Shown: one piece after another, positions 48,358 to 61,199 of the stretch | Numbering within the stretch: position 1 is the stretch's first letter | How the letters are laid out: the number at the start of each line of letters is the position of its first letter | Assembly (NCBI GenBank): GCA_946894095.1 | Contig: OX335642.1 | Coordinates: 19,169,021-19,233,020, forward strand | Reading direction: 5' to 3' | Origin: Incurvaria masculella | Lineage: Eukaryota; Arthropoda; Insecta; Lepidoptera; Incurvariidae | Length of the DNA: 64,000 nucleotides | Translations under genes and position numbers: made by a program | Notes under the pieces: model-generated | The model's input: only the letters and a program-made list of their open reading frames with translations | Database searches by the model: none | What the model was told of the DNA's origin: nothing

Positions 48358-48470
48358 CTTGAGTAGTTTAGCTGCACTGAACTATGAAAATTATTCACAC
48401 ATAACACGACACAAAAACGCAACACAACCACGCAGCTTGGATAACAAAGGGCGACTGATTCATAGATAAT
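48358..48470 (-). promoter_or_regulatory. vinculin 5' UTR / possible initiator region
   Basis: Upstream of the ATG there are two arthropod initiator-like TCAGT motifs, at 48376-48380 and 48454-48458 (minus strand). Two acceptor-like sequences (TTTTCATAG and GTGCAG, about 48370-48385) also occur. So either transcription starts here or a non-coding first exon lies further upstream. The sequence cannot decide between them. Confidence 0.3.
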
Positions 48471-49735
48471 ATAATATTACTGCGTAATATAGATGGGAAA
48501 GCTGGGAACACTTCGGTTAACAAGGTGAAACAGCGATATAAAGGCCAACGTTAGAAAGAGAAAGCACTACTTTTTACTCAAAAGGTTGCCAGATTAGGGA
48601 TAAGTTAAAAGATTTCAAGATTTTTATGAGCGCTGGAACCAAAGTCTATGACTTTTTAACCAGCAATGTTCATAGATAAAATAAGTAATAAAACGATAAT
48701 TTCTTAGTGAAATAAATATACTTTATTTTTCTTTGGAAAAAATCTACTGAAGTACTTAAAAGTATTTTTACTCTTAATATTATCTACAATAATTTAATTT
48801 TCACGGATTTTTTTTGTAGTATAGCAATCATCTCCCCTGTCCCTTACAAATTAGATAAGAGGAAGTGAGAGAAGTCTACTTTCTACTTTTTGTATGGACT
48901 TCTGGGACTATGGACTGATTTTGACATTCCCGAATGGGGTTACTAGTATTCTGTGCATATTAACCTTTAATTTGAGTGTGTAAACGATATATATTTTTAA
49001 ATGGGCAAGGAAATAGGAACGAATTGGATTAGTACCTACTCACTCAAATATAAACCAAAATTTCCAAAATTGTTTAATAACGTAAGGGCTATAAAAATTA
49101 TGTACCGACAATGTTGTCAATGTTATCAACGAACTATCACTTATTTTTATGCATACACCAAAAGACATTTTGATCCTGCCCATCCCCATGTATGGACATG
49201 AAATACGTTAGTTCAAAAATAAAGTGTCTCAGAAAAAAACATATAAATGTTTTATAACCTAACCTATTACCAGAATTTATTTCCCTTAATATTCACCATT
49301 CGTGATTTGCAGCATTCTTTTAGTTTTAATAGATTTCTTGGACGTATATTGGATACCAGATGTTGTGGGAAAATTTTGTGAATTTTGGCAATAAATAAAT
49401 GGTTCCTATATTATAGGCGCTCGCAATTGTTCCTATTCGTAATTGGTATACCGTAGTTTGAATAAAATATTCAAGCTGTCGGTAGCCTGAAGAAACATTA
49501 AGAAATAGCGTAGTAAACCATATTTCGAGCTTGAAATTTAATTTAGTGACTTCTTGGTTCAGAGATCAGCAAGTACTGCTTCTTCGATTCATTCGAAATG
49601 AAAGTCTCTTAGGTCGCGGTCCGATTTGAACCATCGTTACCAAAAGCACGCTCAAAACTGGTCCGATTCGCGCTTACAGTCCTCAAAATGGCGTCACGTG
49701 AAAGGTATGAAGTTATCGCTGTATCACGCAATGCA
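48470..49735. other. upstream region, nothing recognised
   Basis: AT-rich sequence 5' of the vinculin start codon. The 49001-49201 plus frame (66 codons) has no recognised pattern. Confidence 0.4.
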
Positions 49736-49741
49736 CAGTTG

Positions 49742-49817
49742 TTTTTTTGTGTTAAATCTTTTACGACGGTACGGAACCCTTCGTGTGCGAGTCCGACGCG
49801 CATTTGGCCGGTTTTTT
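49742..49817 (+). repeat. tail of a GGGTTCC-type element
   Basis: TTTTACGACGGTACGGAACC, CTTCGTGTGCGAGTCCGACG and GCATTTGGCCGGTTTTTT are the last ~75 bp of the family. Confidence 0.85.
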
Positions 49818-49949
49818 GCTTTAAATATGCCTAGGGAAACCTGGTTAACGTTTGGGCCATAACTCCGTTAACATCCTGTTTGTATATTTAGTTCTTTAGT
49901 TGTAGAAAAGCCCAGCGAATCTCAAGTGTTCTTAATGCTAATTTAATAC

Positions 49950-50902
49950 AGCTATATTAGTCTAAGATACGAATATAAAACGACCTTCACCGAGCTGGTT
50001 AATGGATGAAAAGTATTTTATATCAAATTTAATATATTAAAAAACATATAGCGAGTAGGTTGCCTGAAAATTTTCAGTCCAGAATATTTTTAATTAAATA
50101 TTGAAAAAATATATTTTTTTAAACATTACACTGGTTTAGTTAATAAACAAATTATACACTAATCGAAAGTATGAAGCCTATAGAGTATGCAAACGTTAGG
50201 TTGGCATTTTTTCCCCGTCACTACTATAGGGTTGTCAGGTGTAAACAGGTAAGTCAAAAATATTAATTTGCACCGGTCTGGTTGATAACTTAATTTAAAG
50301 TCTATAGGTTATTAGTGCTACAAAATAATATTTTGCATTTACAAGTGTATTGCTATCCTTATCAATTTCACGGACAAATAGCATGCGCACTCTCAGCTAC
50401 TCACAGCTGTTATGCTGCGTCCTTATTTAATGCACGGGATGGTTCGCTCGGACCTCTCTGTTGCACGTATTGACTCGCAGAAATATTTTTATTTTTAAAA
50501 CTCGACAACAGGAATTCAAGACTGATTTTTTGCAGACAACCCTACATTACCGTGTTCGCAATAATATTATCTTTATTTTGATATAAGTTTTCTTTATTAA
50601 CCAGACCGGTGCAAATTACTATTTTTGACTTACCTGTTTACACCTGACATAGTAGTGACGGGAAAAAAAATAGCCAACCTAACGTTTGCATACTCTATAG
50701 GCTTCATACTTTCGATTAGTGTGTAATTTGTTTATTAACTAAACCAGTGTAATGTTTAAAAAAAATATTTTTTCAATATTTAATTAAAAATATTCTGGAC
50801 TGAAATTTTTCAGGCAACGTACTCGCGATATGTTTTTTAACTAATTAAATTTGATATAAAATACTTGGGAAGGTCGTTTTATATTCGGATCCTCTACTAT
50901 AT
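49950..50902. mobile_element. ~950-bp element with ~320-bp inverted arms
   Basis: Left arm 49950-50286 (GAATATAAAACGACCTTC, AACGTTAGGTTGGCATTTTT, TGTAAACAGGTAAGTCAAAA, GCACCGGTCTGGTT) and right arm 50596-50902 (AACCAGACCGGTGC, GACTTACCTGTTTACACCTG, TAGCCAACCTAACGTTTGCA, GAAGGTCGTTTTATATTCGG) are close complements. The ~310-bp centre is unrelated to the arms. No transposase. Confidence 0.85.
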
Positions 50903-51057
50903 GGCAAGTTAATACAATAACATTTTCTTTTAGTTAAAATCGAGAAAAAAACGTTTTTTTTCGCTAATTTCCCTAGCATATGGTATGAATAGCTGGTATG
51001 AATGCGCTGGTAATTTTACTTCCTAACAATGCAGAAAACGAAATAAAAGAAGTACCT

Positions 51058-51290
51058 TTTTCTATGTGACTGGACATGAATGGCTAATACCAGACCTTGT
51101 GTCATGGTATTAGCCCAACACACCACATGGGAACTAGGTGCCATGCCAGGACCTTCCTTATATCGCACGGCTACATTGAACTGGATGGAAAACACGGACA
51201 ATTTTCATTGCCGCTTCGACCATCGTTCATCCAATGCGATGGTACCAACCCGAGTGGGATTAACCCTACCACTTATCTATTTCTATGAGA
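51058..51290 (-). mobile_element. SINE, 5' part missing
   Basis: ATGTGACTGGACATGAATGG, GTATTAGCCCAACACACCAC, TAGGTGCCATGCCAGGACCT, CATTGAACTGGATGGAAAAC, TTGCCGCTTCGACCATCGTT and GATGGTACCAACCCGAGTGG. Well preserved. Confidence 0.85.
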
Positions 51291-51544
51291 ACTCAATTGT
51301 ATCGATATTCAAAATAACAATTATCGATACTCGTCAATCCCCAGCTCGACGCGTTCGCCGACGGGTGCCCTGAGAAGGTGGGTGCGCTACCCGCGCACCG
51401 ACACTTCGATGTATGTGTTTGACGCAGGTGGATGCGCCCCACATGATTGGTTGCCCCGCGCGTCGAGAGACATCTGTGTATTATATGTGGGTGCCAAGCT
51501 TGACACGCTCGGTTTCCATACTAAGCTGACTTCTTGACCGTTCT

Positions 51545-52860
51545 AGTTAATAATTCCGATTTCTGTGGTCCTCCCCAAGCCCGGCAAGGACCGCCGTCTA
51601 CCTGCGAGCTACAGACCCATTACCTTGCTGTCTCACATTGCAAAGCTTTCCGAGCGCCTGCTACTGCGGAGAATCCAACCGCACGTCCCATTACGTGATG
51701 AACAGTTTGGCTTCCGCAGTCAGCACTCCACTACTCTCCATCTTACGCGTGTTCTGCACCACCTGGCAGTTGAGCGTAACAATGGCCGTTACACCGTGGG
51801 TGTCTTTCCCGATGTCGAGAAGGCATTCGACCGCGTATTGCACGCGAGGTTCCTGCATAAGCTGCTGGACACCACAACATCACTTGCAATCCTGAGGACA
51901 GTAGCATCCTTTCTCGAGGGACGTCGGTTTTATGTCTCGATGGAGCGACATGATTCACCCACGCGGCCGATCATGGCAGGCGTGCCACAGGGCAGTTGCC
52001 TTTCGCCGCTCCTCTATGTGGCCTACACCAATGATATTCCCACCCTGTGATGGCATCTACAGGAGTGGAAACAGGACGTGACGCTGGCGCTGTTTGGCTG
52101 TTTGGCGTGACGTGACAACGCGTATTTGGCGGTTGCTGGACCTGGAGTGGCTGGACAAATGGAGAATGGTCGTGAACGTCGGGAAAACGGCCGCCATCGT
52201 AACTGGCCAACAGTGCACATACCCACGCAACTTGCAGCTCCGAGGTCAGGACGTAGAGTGGCAATCCTCAGTACGCTACCTCGACTGTACAATTGACCGG
52301 TCACTACGCATGACACCTATTGTGGATCATGTCATCCGACAAGCCAAGGCGGCACGCGCTCTCCGGACACCGGTCATCTCATCAAGACTGCCGTTGCGAG
52401 TTGCGAGCGAAGCTGTGGATCTACAAAACGTACGTCCGCTCGCGTCTCACCCCCAGCGTGGTATGTGCTAAGCTCAACCATTCAGAGGAAGAGAATACAG
52501 GTCCAGAAAAAGTCACCCTCCGCATGATAGTGGGGCCGGGCGCTACGTCAGAAATGACGTAATCGTCAACGACGTGAAGATGTCATCGGTGGAGGAGTTC
52601 ATTGTGAAGCTCGCGCGCCGCATGTTTGAGCGCGCCGATGCTTCACCACATCCACACCTCACCAATCTGCACCCCCTACACGCATGGCCGGCCGCTGTCC
52701 CGAGAGCTACTGCTGAGTGCCCCGTCGTTCGACCAGGAAATATGTGGTTCAATGCAGCGCCTGCCCGATGTCTCGATGAAATTATGCCCGGCCCGCCGCT
52801 AGCTTATAACGGCTGACCAAGGACCGGCACTGCAGAGCATGCTGAGAAGCAGTCCGGGTA
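51545..52860 (+). pseudogene. jockey-clade LINE reverse transcriptase, broken
   Basis: 51565-52050 encodes an RT with KPGKDRRLPASYRPITLLSH, DEQFGFRSQHSTTLHLTRVL, motif A VFPDVEKAFDRV and motif B MAGVPQGSCLSPLLYVAYTN. It then meets a stop. The segment where the catalytic (F/Y)ADD motif should be (about 52070-52110) is scrambled. Beyond it, broken frames show LDKWRMVVNVGKTAAIVTGQ, WQSSVRYLDCTIDRSLRMTP, DHVIRQAKAARAL and SSVEEFIVKLARRMFERADA, the thumb and C-terminal region. The endonuclease part is missing upstream. More GC-rich than its surroundings. Upstream of vinculin on the opposite strand. Confidence 0.9.
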
Positions 52861-52929
52861 ATAGGGGATACCCTCAGGCCCGTACCTGCACAAAAATCGT
52901 GCGAAAGACCCAGACGACACTGTGTGTGC

Positions 52930-54520
52930 AACTGTCAATATCACTCTTTGACGTTTCTAAAAATAAGTCTATCGTCTTTCTACCGTGGTTTTTCACAGAC
53001 CTTTAAATGTAACTCTGTTGAAAATTCAAGTTCAACTTGTTATGATTTTTTAAATTGAATTGATTAAATTAAAATTTGTGGTGAACTACTACAACCAACG
53101 TCATTTGTTCCATGTTTGTAGTTTTGCTTCCGTAAGCCATGGAGGTGAGGAATTTTTCCTCGCATCCATGACGTAACCGCGTACACAAATGGTCCAAATA
53201 TTTTGAAATGCTTACTGCTTTAAGCGTGCAATCTGATTCGGGACGCTTGTATACGCTTATAGCAGTGTATTCGTTTACAGTTCAAATCTGAACGCGCAGT
53301 TAATTACTGGCACGACATCTAGATACATAGTTCCTTCGAGAATGCAGTGTGATTGTGTGAGAATGATGGACTAATGCCAGGAAAATTAATGTCAATGTTC
53401 GAGAAACTCTATATCAACCTATATGAAACTATATACATTAAAATGCTGGTGGCACCATTGTTTAAAAACCACTAAATGTTTAATGGAAAGGACCCTGGGC
53501 TTCCGTTCGGAAGCTATTGACAGGGTTTGTGGCGCCAAAATCGGCCTTATTGAAAAGGACTAAGGAAGATGGGTTTAATTGCTTGAATTGTTTTCAATTT
53601 AATATATGCCCATTGATTTGAGAATGTGGAATTGGATATTCATTTTGGGTTGGTCGATCTTTAATTGTTGCTTCTGCCCAGTTTCTTAAAGGCAGCAGAA
53701 GTTAGCCCTGTTATTTTCGATAATTACCTACTAAAACAAAATACTCAAATTTAGTAGGTAACACGGTTCTTTGTGGAAAAGGTAAGGACGGGCGAAGCAA
53801 GAGTTAGCTTGGTCTCATATTTGATTCTGATTTTAAGATTTTGTTGAACAATGGTGTTTAACAAGCAGCGGAAACCAAGACGGAGAGAGTTTGATCAAAG
53901 AATATCAATGCCCGATGCTGTTGTCCGTTGAAGGTCGCGAAGTCCGAAGATTTAAATAGATTCTTGGCGAGCTCATTAATGAACCGAGTTAAATGAAACA
54001 TATTTGTTTTGTCATTCTTTCATTACCCATTTCGAGTGGCTATTATAACAAAACAAATCAGCCTAGATTCTGAATTTCCTAGAAGTATTTAAAGAGCCTA
54101 GATCTTATTTCGATACAACATCAATGCCTATTTCGATATGTTTAATGTTTATGGTAAATCCACCATTGTTGTTATTAAGGTTCTCTATGTTAAGCTTTTT
54201 CTCCCAAGAAATCGCAGCATTTTTTCAACATTTTTGTGCATTTACCGAGATCCATGTACAGAGATTTACTGACGACATTAATTTGAAATACTAATCAACC
54301 ATTGAAACTGTTGAATTTAATATCCATTAAATAAATAAAATGATCAAAAGAATAATAGTTTGAGAGCAGTCTCAAAACTAAAGAATACATAAGATTTCTG
54401 CATGAGTTTCTGACCAACTCCTAGAACCAAATAATACTTAACTACGGTTTATTTACTTATTATTGATACGATAATGTGTGAACTCAAAATTTCACATATT
54501 AAAACTTTGAAACAAAAACC
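52930..54520. other. upstream region, nothing recognised
   Basis: No conserved frame. A weak SINE trace (AGTTCCTTCGAGAATGCAGTGTG in two parts, near 53330-53355) is the only repeat match I can support. Confidence 0.35.
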
Positions 54521-54529
54521 TTTAAGGTC

Positions 54530-54690
54530 AAAACTTAGTCGATAAACCATATAATAATTATCACACCCGTTCACAAAATTTCACAAGAATCGGTTGAAAA
54601 ATTCGACCTATAGAGGAGAAAAATCGCACATATGAAAGTATTTTTGACTAAGCTAAAACGAAGACGCTTCGCTCGAAAAAAAAAATACGT
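54530..54690 (-). repeat. unclassified GAGCGAAGCG repeat, inverted
   Basis: TTTCACAAGAATCGGTTGAA, CTATAGAGGAGAAAAATCGC, ATATGAAAGTATTTTTG and GAAGACGCTTCGCTCG are the complement of the repeat at 36950-37100 (CTCCTCTAC, CCGATTCTCGTGAAA). Confidence 0.65.
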
Positions 54691-54699
54691 CTGTTTCAT

Positions 54700-56400
54700 T
54701 GAGTTGTAAGCCTAATTACTTTTAATTTATTTATTAATTAATTGATTTGGTTTACTCGAAAATACTAGACTTTTAAAGTACAAATATTTGTTTAAAATGT
54801 TGGTAAAAATATTTTATCCGATATAAAAAATATATTAAAAATGTATTATACGTAAAATTGTTTGACGAAAGTTTTAATAAATATGCATTTACTATTCAAG
54901 CATTTTCGCATACTCTCAATTTTATTAGAGGATATTGGAACAATAAGAACCGGAATAACAAATAGCTATATTGCAACAATGGATGCCTACGAAAAACCGA
55001 CTGTAGCGCTAATAATATTGGGGTTAATTTTAACAAACACAATACATTTAACCCGTTTGGTTGATTGACCAATTTAAAAATGACCTCATTCCTAATTCAC
55101 AAACACACAGATTAAAATATCTCCTTTCTAAAATTAAATCACGAAACTGTTGTAAACCCAAAAGTATCTTATGTCTCTAATGAGTGAAACCATAAAATTG
55201 CTACATTCCGTATACGTTAGAGATGATTCTCGTTCGTCTATTTGAAAGTTTTTCCGTTCTCTAGACAAACTAGAAATAAAAATGCTACACAACGGATACA
55301 GAACGGGTATGAGAGAAGCGGCTATGAAGGGAAAAAGTCCCGACTCAATTGATGCATTTGCTTTCTTTTCTTTCATACTTTTTATTGGTCCACTCCTCAC
55401 TAAACCTAAGATATGAATTTATATAAAATTAGAACTAAAAATGGAGCATGAATAATTGATTAGTTTAGCTTAATTGTTTTTTTATTTAGTCCATTTATCG
55501 ATAGAAAAAACTAAATATTTTCTAAATAATTGTGCATATATGAAAGAACTGCCATGCTATAATGTAAAAATATATATTAAACAATTATAAAAACGTCAAA
55601 GTGAAAGTTGTGTCAAGTAATTGAAAAGAAAATATTTTTGCGAATTAATTTATGCAACAATATTAGTTAGCTCATATACACACACTTTAAAAATATTTCT
55701 AGAAATGTACCAACAAATCAATACAAGTTCTACTATAGGCATATGCAACTTTATTGTTCAGTCGAAAAATGTCTTTTCCACAATTCAGCCCCATGAAAAT
55801 AATCGAGCACATGAACTTTCATGAATTAACTTAACCTGAATTATTTTGAAAAACGTTACAACATATTTAAACCATAGTAAATATTTTCACCAAGACGTTA
55901 AAATAATAAATATATGGCGCCTTATGGTGCGGTAGATAAAACAACCTTTTAAAATGATAACGATAATTTCAAACGATGACAAGCAAACTAACAAACGCGC
56001 AGCCATTCGACATATCAAATACACTGAATGCATGGGGCCGTTAAAGGGACACGCAGCGAAACGAATGCCTCGTACCATACGCTATAGTTCATCGGGTGGG
56101 GGGAATAGGGTGGTGCATTCCCACCACGAATTAGGCCTTTGAAGTTATTGGTTCGGGCGGGTATTAAATTGTGCCCCCTTGTTTATGGAACACACTGTAG
56201 TGCAGTAATGTACATACATGTAGCCTGCAATGCGTAGACTGAAAATCTGGAAATGGATTGACGAAGCTCTTCTGCCATTTGGAGATGTTTTGCTCGGAAA
56301 ATTTATCATTATTAACCAACACTTAGAAAAGTAAATAATGAGATGTTATCGTTCAAGCCCCGTCAGAAAATATTTGAATGAAATGTATGATACATGACCA
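54700..56400. other. AT-rich upstream region, nothing recognised
   Basis: Several short ORFs (60-90 codons) without family patterns. No repeat copy recognised. Confidence 0.35.
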
Positions 56401-56419
56401 TTGAAGTAAATACTTTTAG

Positions 56420-56755
56420 AGCGGTTCGTAGCTCAAGCGCGCAGGGAATAAAAGAGATCATGGGCACCACATTCATTCTCTTTCTGAGTTGCATAAGTGT
56501 ATTTTCGGGAGCAATACGAACGTTTCCATGATTCGGAATCCATGTAAAACTGTAGATTTCAGATCCTGATAGGAAGTAGGGCTAAGCTCGCTCGGGTTGG
56601 TAAAGTCTCATTTGATGACAAAATGGTCAAAACGAAAATGAAACAACACTATCTGTGTTTTCCATCTAGTTCAACGCAGCCGTTCTAATAAAGGGAAGCT
56701 TCTGGCATAGCACCGGATTCCATCGGGAATGGGGTGTGTTGCTTTAGCTATCAAT
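56420..56755 (+). mobile_element. old SINE with remnant tRNA head
   Basis: AGCGGTTCGTAGCTCAAGCG (head with decayed A box), TCATTCTCTTTCTGAGTTGC, GATTCGGAATCCATGTAAAA, CTGTAG, TTTCCATCTAGTTCAACGCA and CCATCGGGAATGGGGTGTGT in the family order. Confidence 0.75.
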
Positions 56756-56999
56756 GCATAAAAAAAGCTCAATATTGAAATTGCCTTAAAATTTGAACCA
56801 AGCATCATCTCAAGAGTGTATTAATATTTTTGATAATTAATAAAGCATATTGTAGTTAATAATTTTAAATAATTCCTGTAGATGTAAAAAGTTATTATTC
56901 TATTGACATCGCTCGTTTTTACCATTAGTTGTAAGTGTTCAGGACTTAATTAATTGTATAATCTCCAATCGAATAATCATGAAATACGGCACACACTTG

Positions 57000-57085
57000 C
57001 GTAGCGTCGTAGCAGGTGCTACGAGAGTGTCGCGGCGTAGCAGGTGCTACGCGAGTGTCGAGGCGTAGCACCTGCTACGGAAGCC
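57000..57085. repeat. three tandem CGTAGCAGGTGCTACG palindromes
   Basis: GTCGTAGCAGGTGCTACGAG, GGCGTAGCAGGTGCTACGCG and GGCGTAGCACCTGCTACGGA, about 27 bp apart, each a 16-bp palindrome with an E-box core CAGGTG. The third unit has its centre in the opposite sense. Confidence 0.85.
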
Positions 57086-57099
57086 GTAAATTATTCCTA

Positions 57100-58860
57100 A
57101 TGGGACGTTACGCATCAAAAGTTTAACATTAAAAGTATTTTTTTTCCTTTTTCCTTTCACGGCTATTTTTAAAGTTTAATTTCATAAGTAAAGGTAAAAT
57201 AAAGTGTAGGTCTTTTAGAATGTGTGGGGAGAGGATCTTCGTCCGTTTTATTCTTGTTATCATGATATTAGCCCATCATATCGCATTTTGAAAATATTCA
57301 GTTAGTTAATTACTACAATTAGGATAGTATATTCTTGCGACATGAGATAGTTGTAAAATTAATTAACATTCGGCTACAAGGTATAAAACGCAAAAATACA
57401 ATAAATTGATATAAATACCAAATACATTGACCTAATAGTCTTAGTAGTGGAATGCGTTTGCATAATCCACACCCCCTTCCACGAATGGCCTGCGTTAAGT
57501 AAAAAATCAAGTTCTCTATTAATTCAACCACCAAGCACCAAGTTCAACAAACCCGCTCGAAGAATCCGATGCAATTACTGGCTGAGTCACAGCCAAAAAA
57601 AAGGCCAGAATGCGGCATCGCTGCGACTGTATGTAGTATTTTCCCCCGATTATCACAGCGCTTGACGGCGGAGTGAGGCGGGAGCAGACGCAGCGAGCAT
57701 TGAAGGACGGTAGTAACTACCGAAACTCGCACGCATGGAGGCGGCTGAGCCACTTTTACATGCAACAATGGTAGCGCCGGCAGAAGACTGTGCTTATGTA
57801 CAAATTTGTCAGCACTGATTTCCTCGAGTTCTCGATGTGGCGCGTCGATACATCGAAAGAGAACTAACTACAGTACAAGGCTTCGTTTGTTTGAAAAGAC
57901 TTACGGCTTCTAGATAAGTAAGACCGCAACGTCGTCAGACGACAATTTTTTTTAAAAGTTATCGAGGAACATAAGACTTTACTGGGTTCGGTTGAGAAAG
58001 CTGATAAAATTGGGAAGGTCGCTTGTCTTCAACAAAGTTAAATACAAAGTAAAAACAACATTTATCTAAATCATCCACTGATAACATCTCGATAAACACC
58101 ACCAGTATCAATCAAGGAAGGCCAAGAGACGATGCTTTCCTATCTCGAGATGATTTATGTTAATATATCACTAAGCCTTATGGTTTTTTTCCATGGAAAA
58201 TAATTATATATAATAGTACAAATATGTTGGTACTTGTTTTACCAAACGTTTCTATTGGCCAAGATAACTTCTGAAACACTTTTGTTACTGAAGTCAAGTA
58301 GTCTATAATTATATAGCTGCGGATGCTTCTCAATTTCGGTAATACATTAGATGTGAAACTGGAAATTATCTCTCATTGCGTCTCGTGTCGCGCCACAAAA
58401 AACCACCATGAACGATCTCGTGTTCATGTAGCGCGTTTGCTTCCTCGCCACCGTCTGCATCCCGCCATAAATGTGTCTCCGGTGTGCGTGCCCGCGCGCA
58501 GATATATGGGGGCGATAAATGTATCGCTAAACAATGTGTCGGCACAAATGTGGCGCCACGTACAATTCAAATAAGAATAGGATAGGATCACCGCCATTAT
58601 AAATGTCAAACTGTTAAAACCCTCACTTCACTTCACAAACTTAAGTACTTTGCCGCGGTGTTGCCGCGTACTTTCCTTCGCGAATTCGAGTGAAGTTCGT
58701 CACGAGCCCCGTCCTATTCTTATTTGACTCGCGTTGTATGCATCTTCGGTGTGCGGCGGGCCTAACGGGCTGAATGATCAGCTCGAAACGTCGGAAAAAG
58801 TCTCCTCCCGCCACGCGAAAAGCAGGGAGTTTTTTCAAACATGTATAACGATTGCTGCAA
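57100..58860. other. upstream region with traces of the GCGAGCATGG repeat
   Basis: 57690-57745 (GCAGCGAGCATTGAAGGACG, GTAGTAACTACCGAAACTCG) and 57815-57875 (GATTTCCTCGAGTTCTCGAT) belong to the family at 32045. The rest is not recognised. Confidence 0.45.
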
Positions 58861-58864
58861 TCTA

Positions 58865-59110
58865 AAACATCGCGGCTACTGACGCCATACGAATAAGTTT
58901 CGATCGCTACCTCCGTCCTTCCATGCTCTCTGGGCAGACGGCACATCCCACCCCCGGCCGCCGCCCGGCGGGCGCGCGGCCCCAGTCAGTCCACTGGCGT
59001 ACGCCGAGCCGAACGGACGCGCCGCCGCGAGTGTTGTGCCACAGACAGCATGGCGCACTAGCCGGCAGCACCCAAATGAGCGAAAACGGCCCCCAGAGAC
59101 CGAAGGAGCG
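58865..59110. other. GC-rich block, possible promoter or 5' UTR
   Basis: Begins with the repeat end GAATAAGTTTCGATCGCTAC and CTCCGTCCTTCCATGCTCTC, then a CpG-rich stretch, CACCCCCGGCCGCCGCCCGG. No conserved frame and no clear donor on the gene strand. Confidence 0.3.
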
Positions 59111-59129
59111 ACCTGTCCGTTCAGTAATT

Positions 59130-61185
59130 AATCCCTAAGTGCGAACGTTCACAGACTTGTGGTGTGGTTATCAGGATTTGCAGTTGGGTAATGTGAGTAC
59201 CTATTTGAAGATTCTTTACATTTTATGACAGTCGGCACCCATTACTGTCTTATACTTTTACTTTGGATGTACGAGTAGCGCTGTCTTATGTATTTTCTCC
59301 ACGCTTATCACGATATTCTGTTGCGTTTCATTACTGAGCTTGCATAAGTTAGCCAATAAAATATGTCTCTGTACGATTTGACAGTTGGAGGTTAATGGAG
59401 GATGTGCTTTTAGGTTAAGAAATGGTTCTTCTTTTAATAATTCACACTGTATGTAGAAATGAAGCATGCGATTTGTACATAGCAATGGCGAAATCGTGTA
59501 TACTTCTTCTGCATATGAAATATGATCAATTTGATTGTTTCTTGTTTTGGTTTGGGCCTCGAAAAAAGCTTGAAAATTGCATTTGAACCAAGCATCAAAC
59601 TTATTTCTATCATTTGTTAATATCTATTTGCTTCAATTCGGATACATAATTTTAAATCGATATTTATTTCCAAAATTTAACAACATTTACAGATGTAAAA
59701 AAATGCAGACTTTTACTGAAAATAACTGACTTAAATAAAAAAAATGTTATGAGATTATCAAAATATGTAGTATATATTTTAGTATGTAGATTTGCATGAA
59801 GCAGGATAATAACTTGGTAATCTGGATTTAATATATCTGCTTCTATATTACCCAGATAATTACATAATTTATAATTATATGTATCACTTTTTCACCTACT
59901 AGTAGTAAAACGGGAATCTTGCAAAACTTAAAAATTAACAGCCGTATTCAGACGGACTAACTTTAATACGCCGTACTAAACCGGTTTTTGTATGGTTAGT
60001 CCGGTGCTAATCTCGTACTAGGTTTTGACAGGTTCTCTCTGATTACGACTGTAAAAGAATACTATTCATTAAATTGAGACATTATTACAAGATATTTTGT
60101 ATGCAAGAAGATATAATTTCGAAAAATATAAAATGAGGTAAAGTTAAATTTATTTAGGAAATATAATTATATTTTAATGTTATAATCAAAAATAGACTAC
60201 CCTGGCATCATTATATAATTGTATTCACTGGTAAATTAAAACAGTTAATGGTTCCCAACAATTATAAAAATATATATGCAACGAAATTATATATGAACTA
60301 ATAATAAAAAAATAAGCTAAAATCATCAGGTATGTGATACAATAGTTTAAAAAAAGCTTTATGGAATATTACTAATAAATATCAATTAAAATAAATTTGT
60401 GCACGATTTATAAAAATAAATATGTAAAGATTATAGGTTAAGAACTTCGTCGTTGCAGCAATAATGAAAATTCGTGTACTAAATTAAAATATATGATTTT
60501 ATCGACTATTCATTAAATTGATACATTTTTGGTTGAGACCAAAAAGACCCATGTAGAGGGGACAGGTTTCCTATTTTTCACGTATTAGGCGATAGAATTA
60601 GGCCAGCCTGATTTTTTCCTGCATATTTAGGCCAGCTTGTTGGATCAATATAAAAAATCAAGGAAGATCCAGCCATTACGATATTTCCCTTCGGGAATCG
60701 ATGCCATTAATTAATATAACAAAACAAAGATGTGATAATAACAATATTAAATATTAAAATAAAATAAAAAAGTAATTCAATCTAGTTTTCACGTTAATAT
60801 TAACTAATAATTTAACTTATTAAATACTTCATCAGTGCCGTGAGTGGGAAGTGCTGAAATTATTTTTCTTTAAGTAAGTAACTAACTTTTAATATAATTG
60901 CATAGTATAATACATCGCATCTACTAACCTAACTTAAGCTTCAAATTTTCGAGAAATATATTTTGTGTTTATATTAATATTTTTTGGTAGTTTGTAGTTT
61001 TGTAGTTTTTATTTGATTTAATTCATAATTTTCGTAAAGATATCTGCCTAATAGAAAACTACCAACAATTTTCTATTAACATTATAAAATGAACTCTGAA
61101 ATCATTATTTCACAGATAACCTGAGGCAAAATGATTTGCGATTGAATTCGTTGAGTGAGGCCAGAAACGACATTTTCTTATGTCC
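59130..61185. other. very AT-rich upstream region, nothing recognised
   Basis: Long AT-rich tract. A short block, TCAGACGGACTAACTTTAAT with GGTTAGTCCGGTGCTAATCT (59949-60014), has partial inverted symmetry and may be a small MITE. Confidence 0.4.
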
Positions 61186-61199
61186 ATAGATTAATACTA

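Noticed and set aside
19..48357. Alpha-catenin instead of vinculin
   Set aside because: The N-terminus [19 protein letters not shown], the VLQLTSY motif and the long polyproline linker are vinculin features; alpha-catenin lacks that linker.
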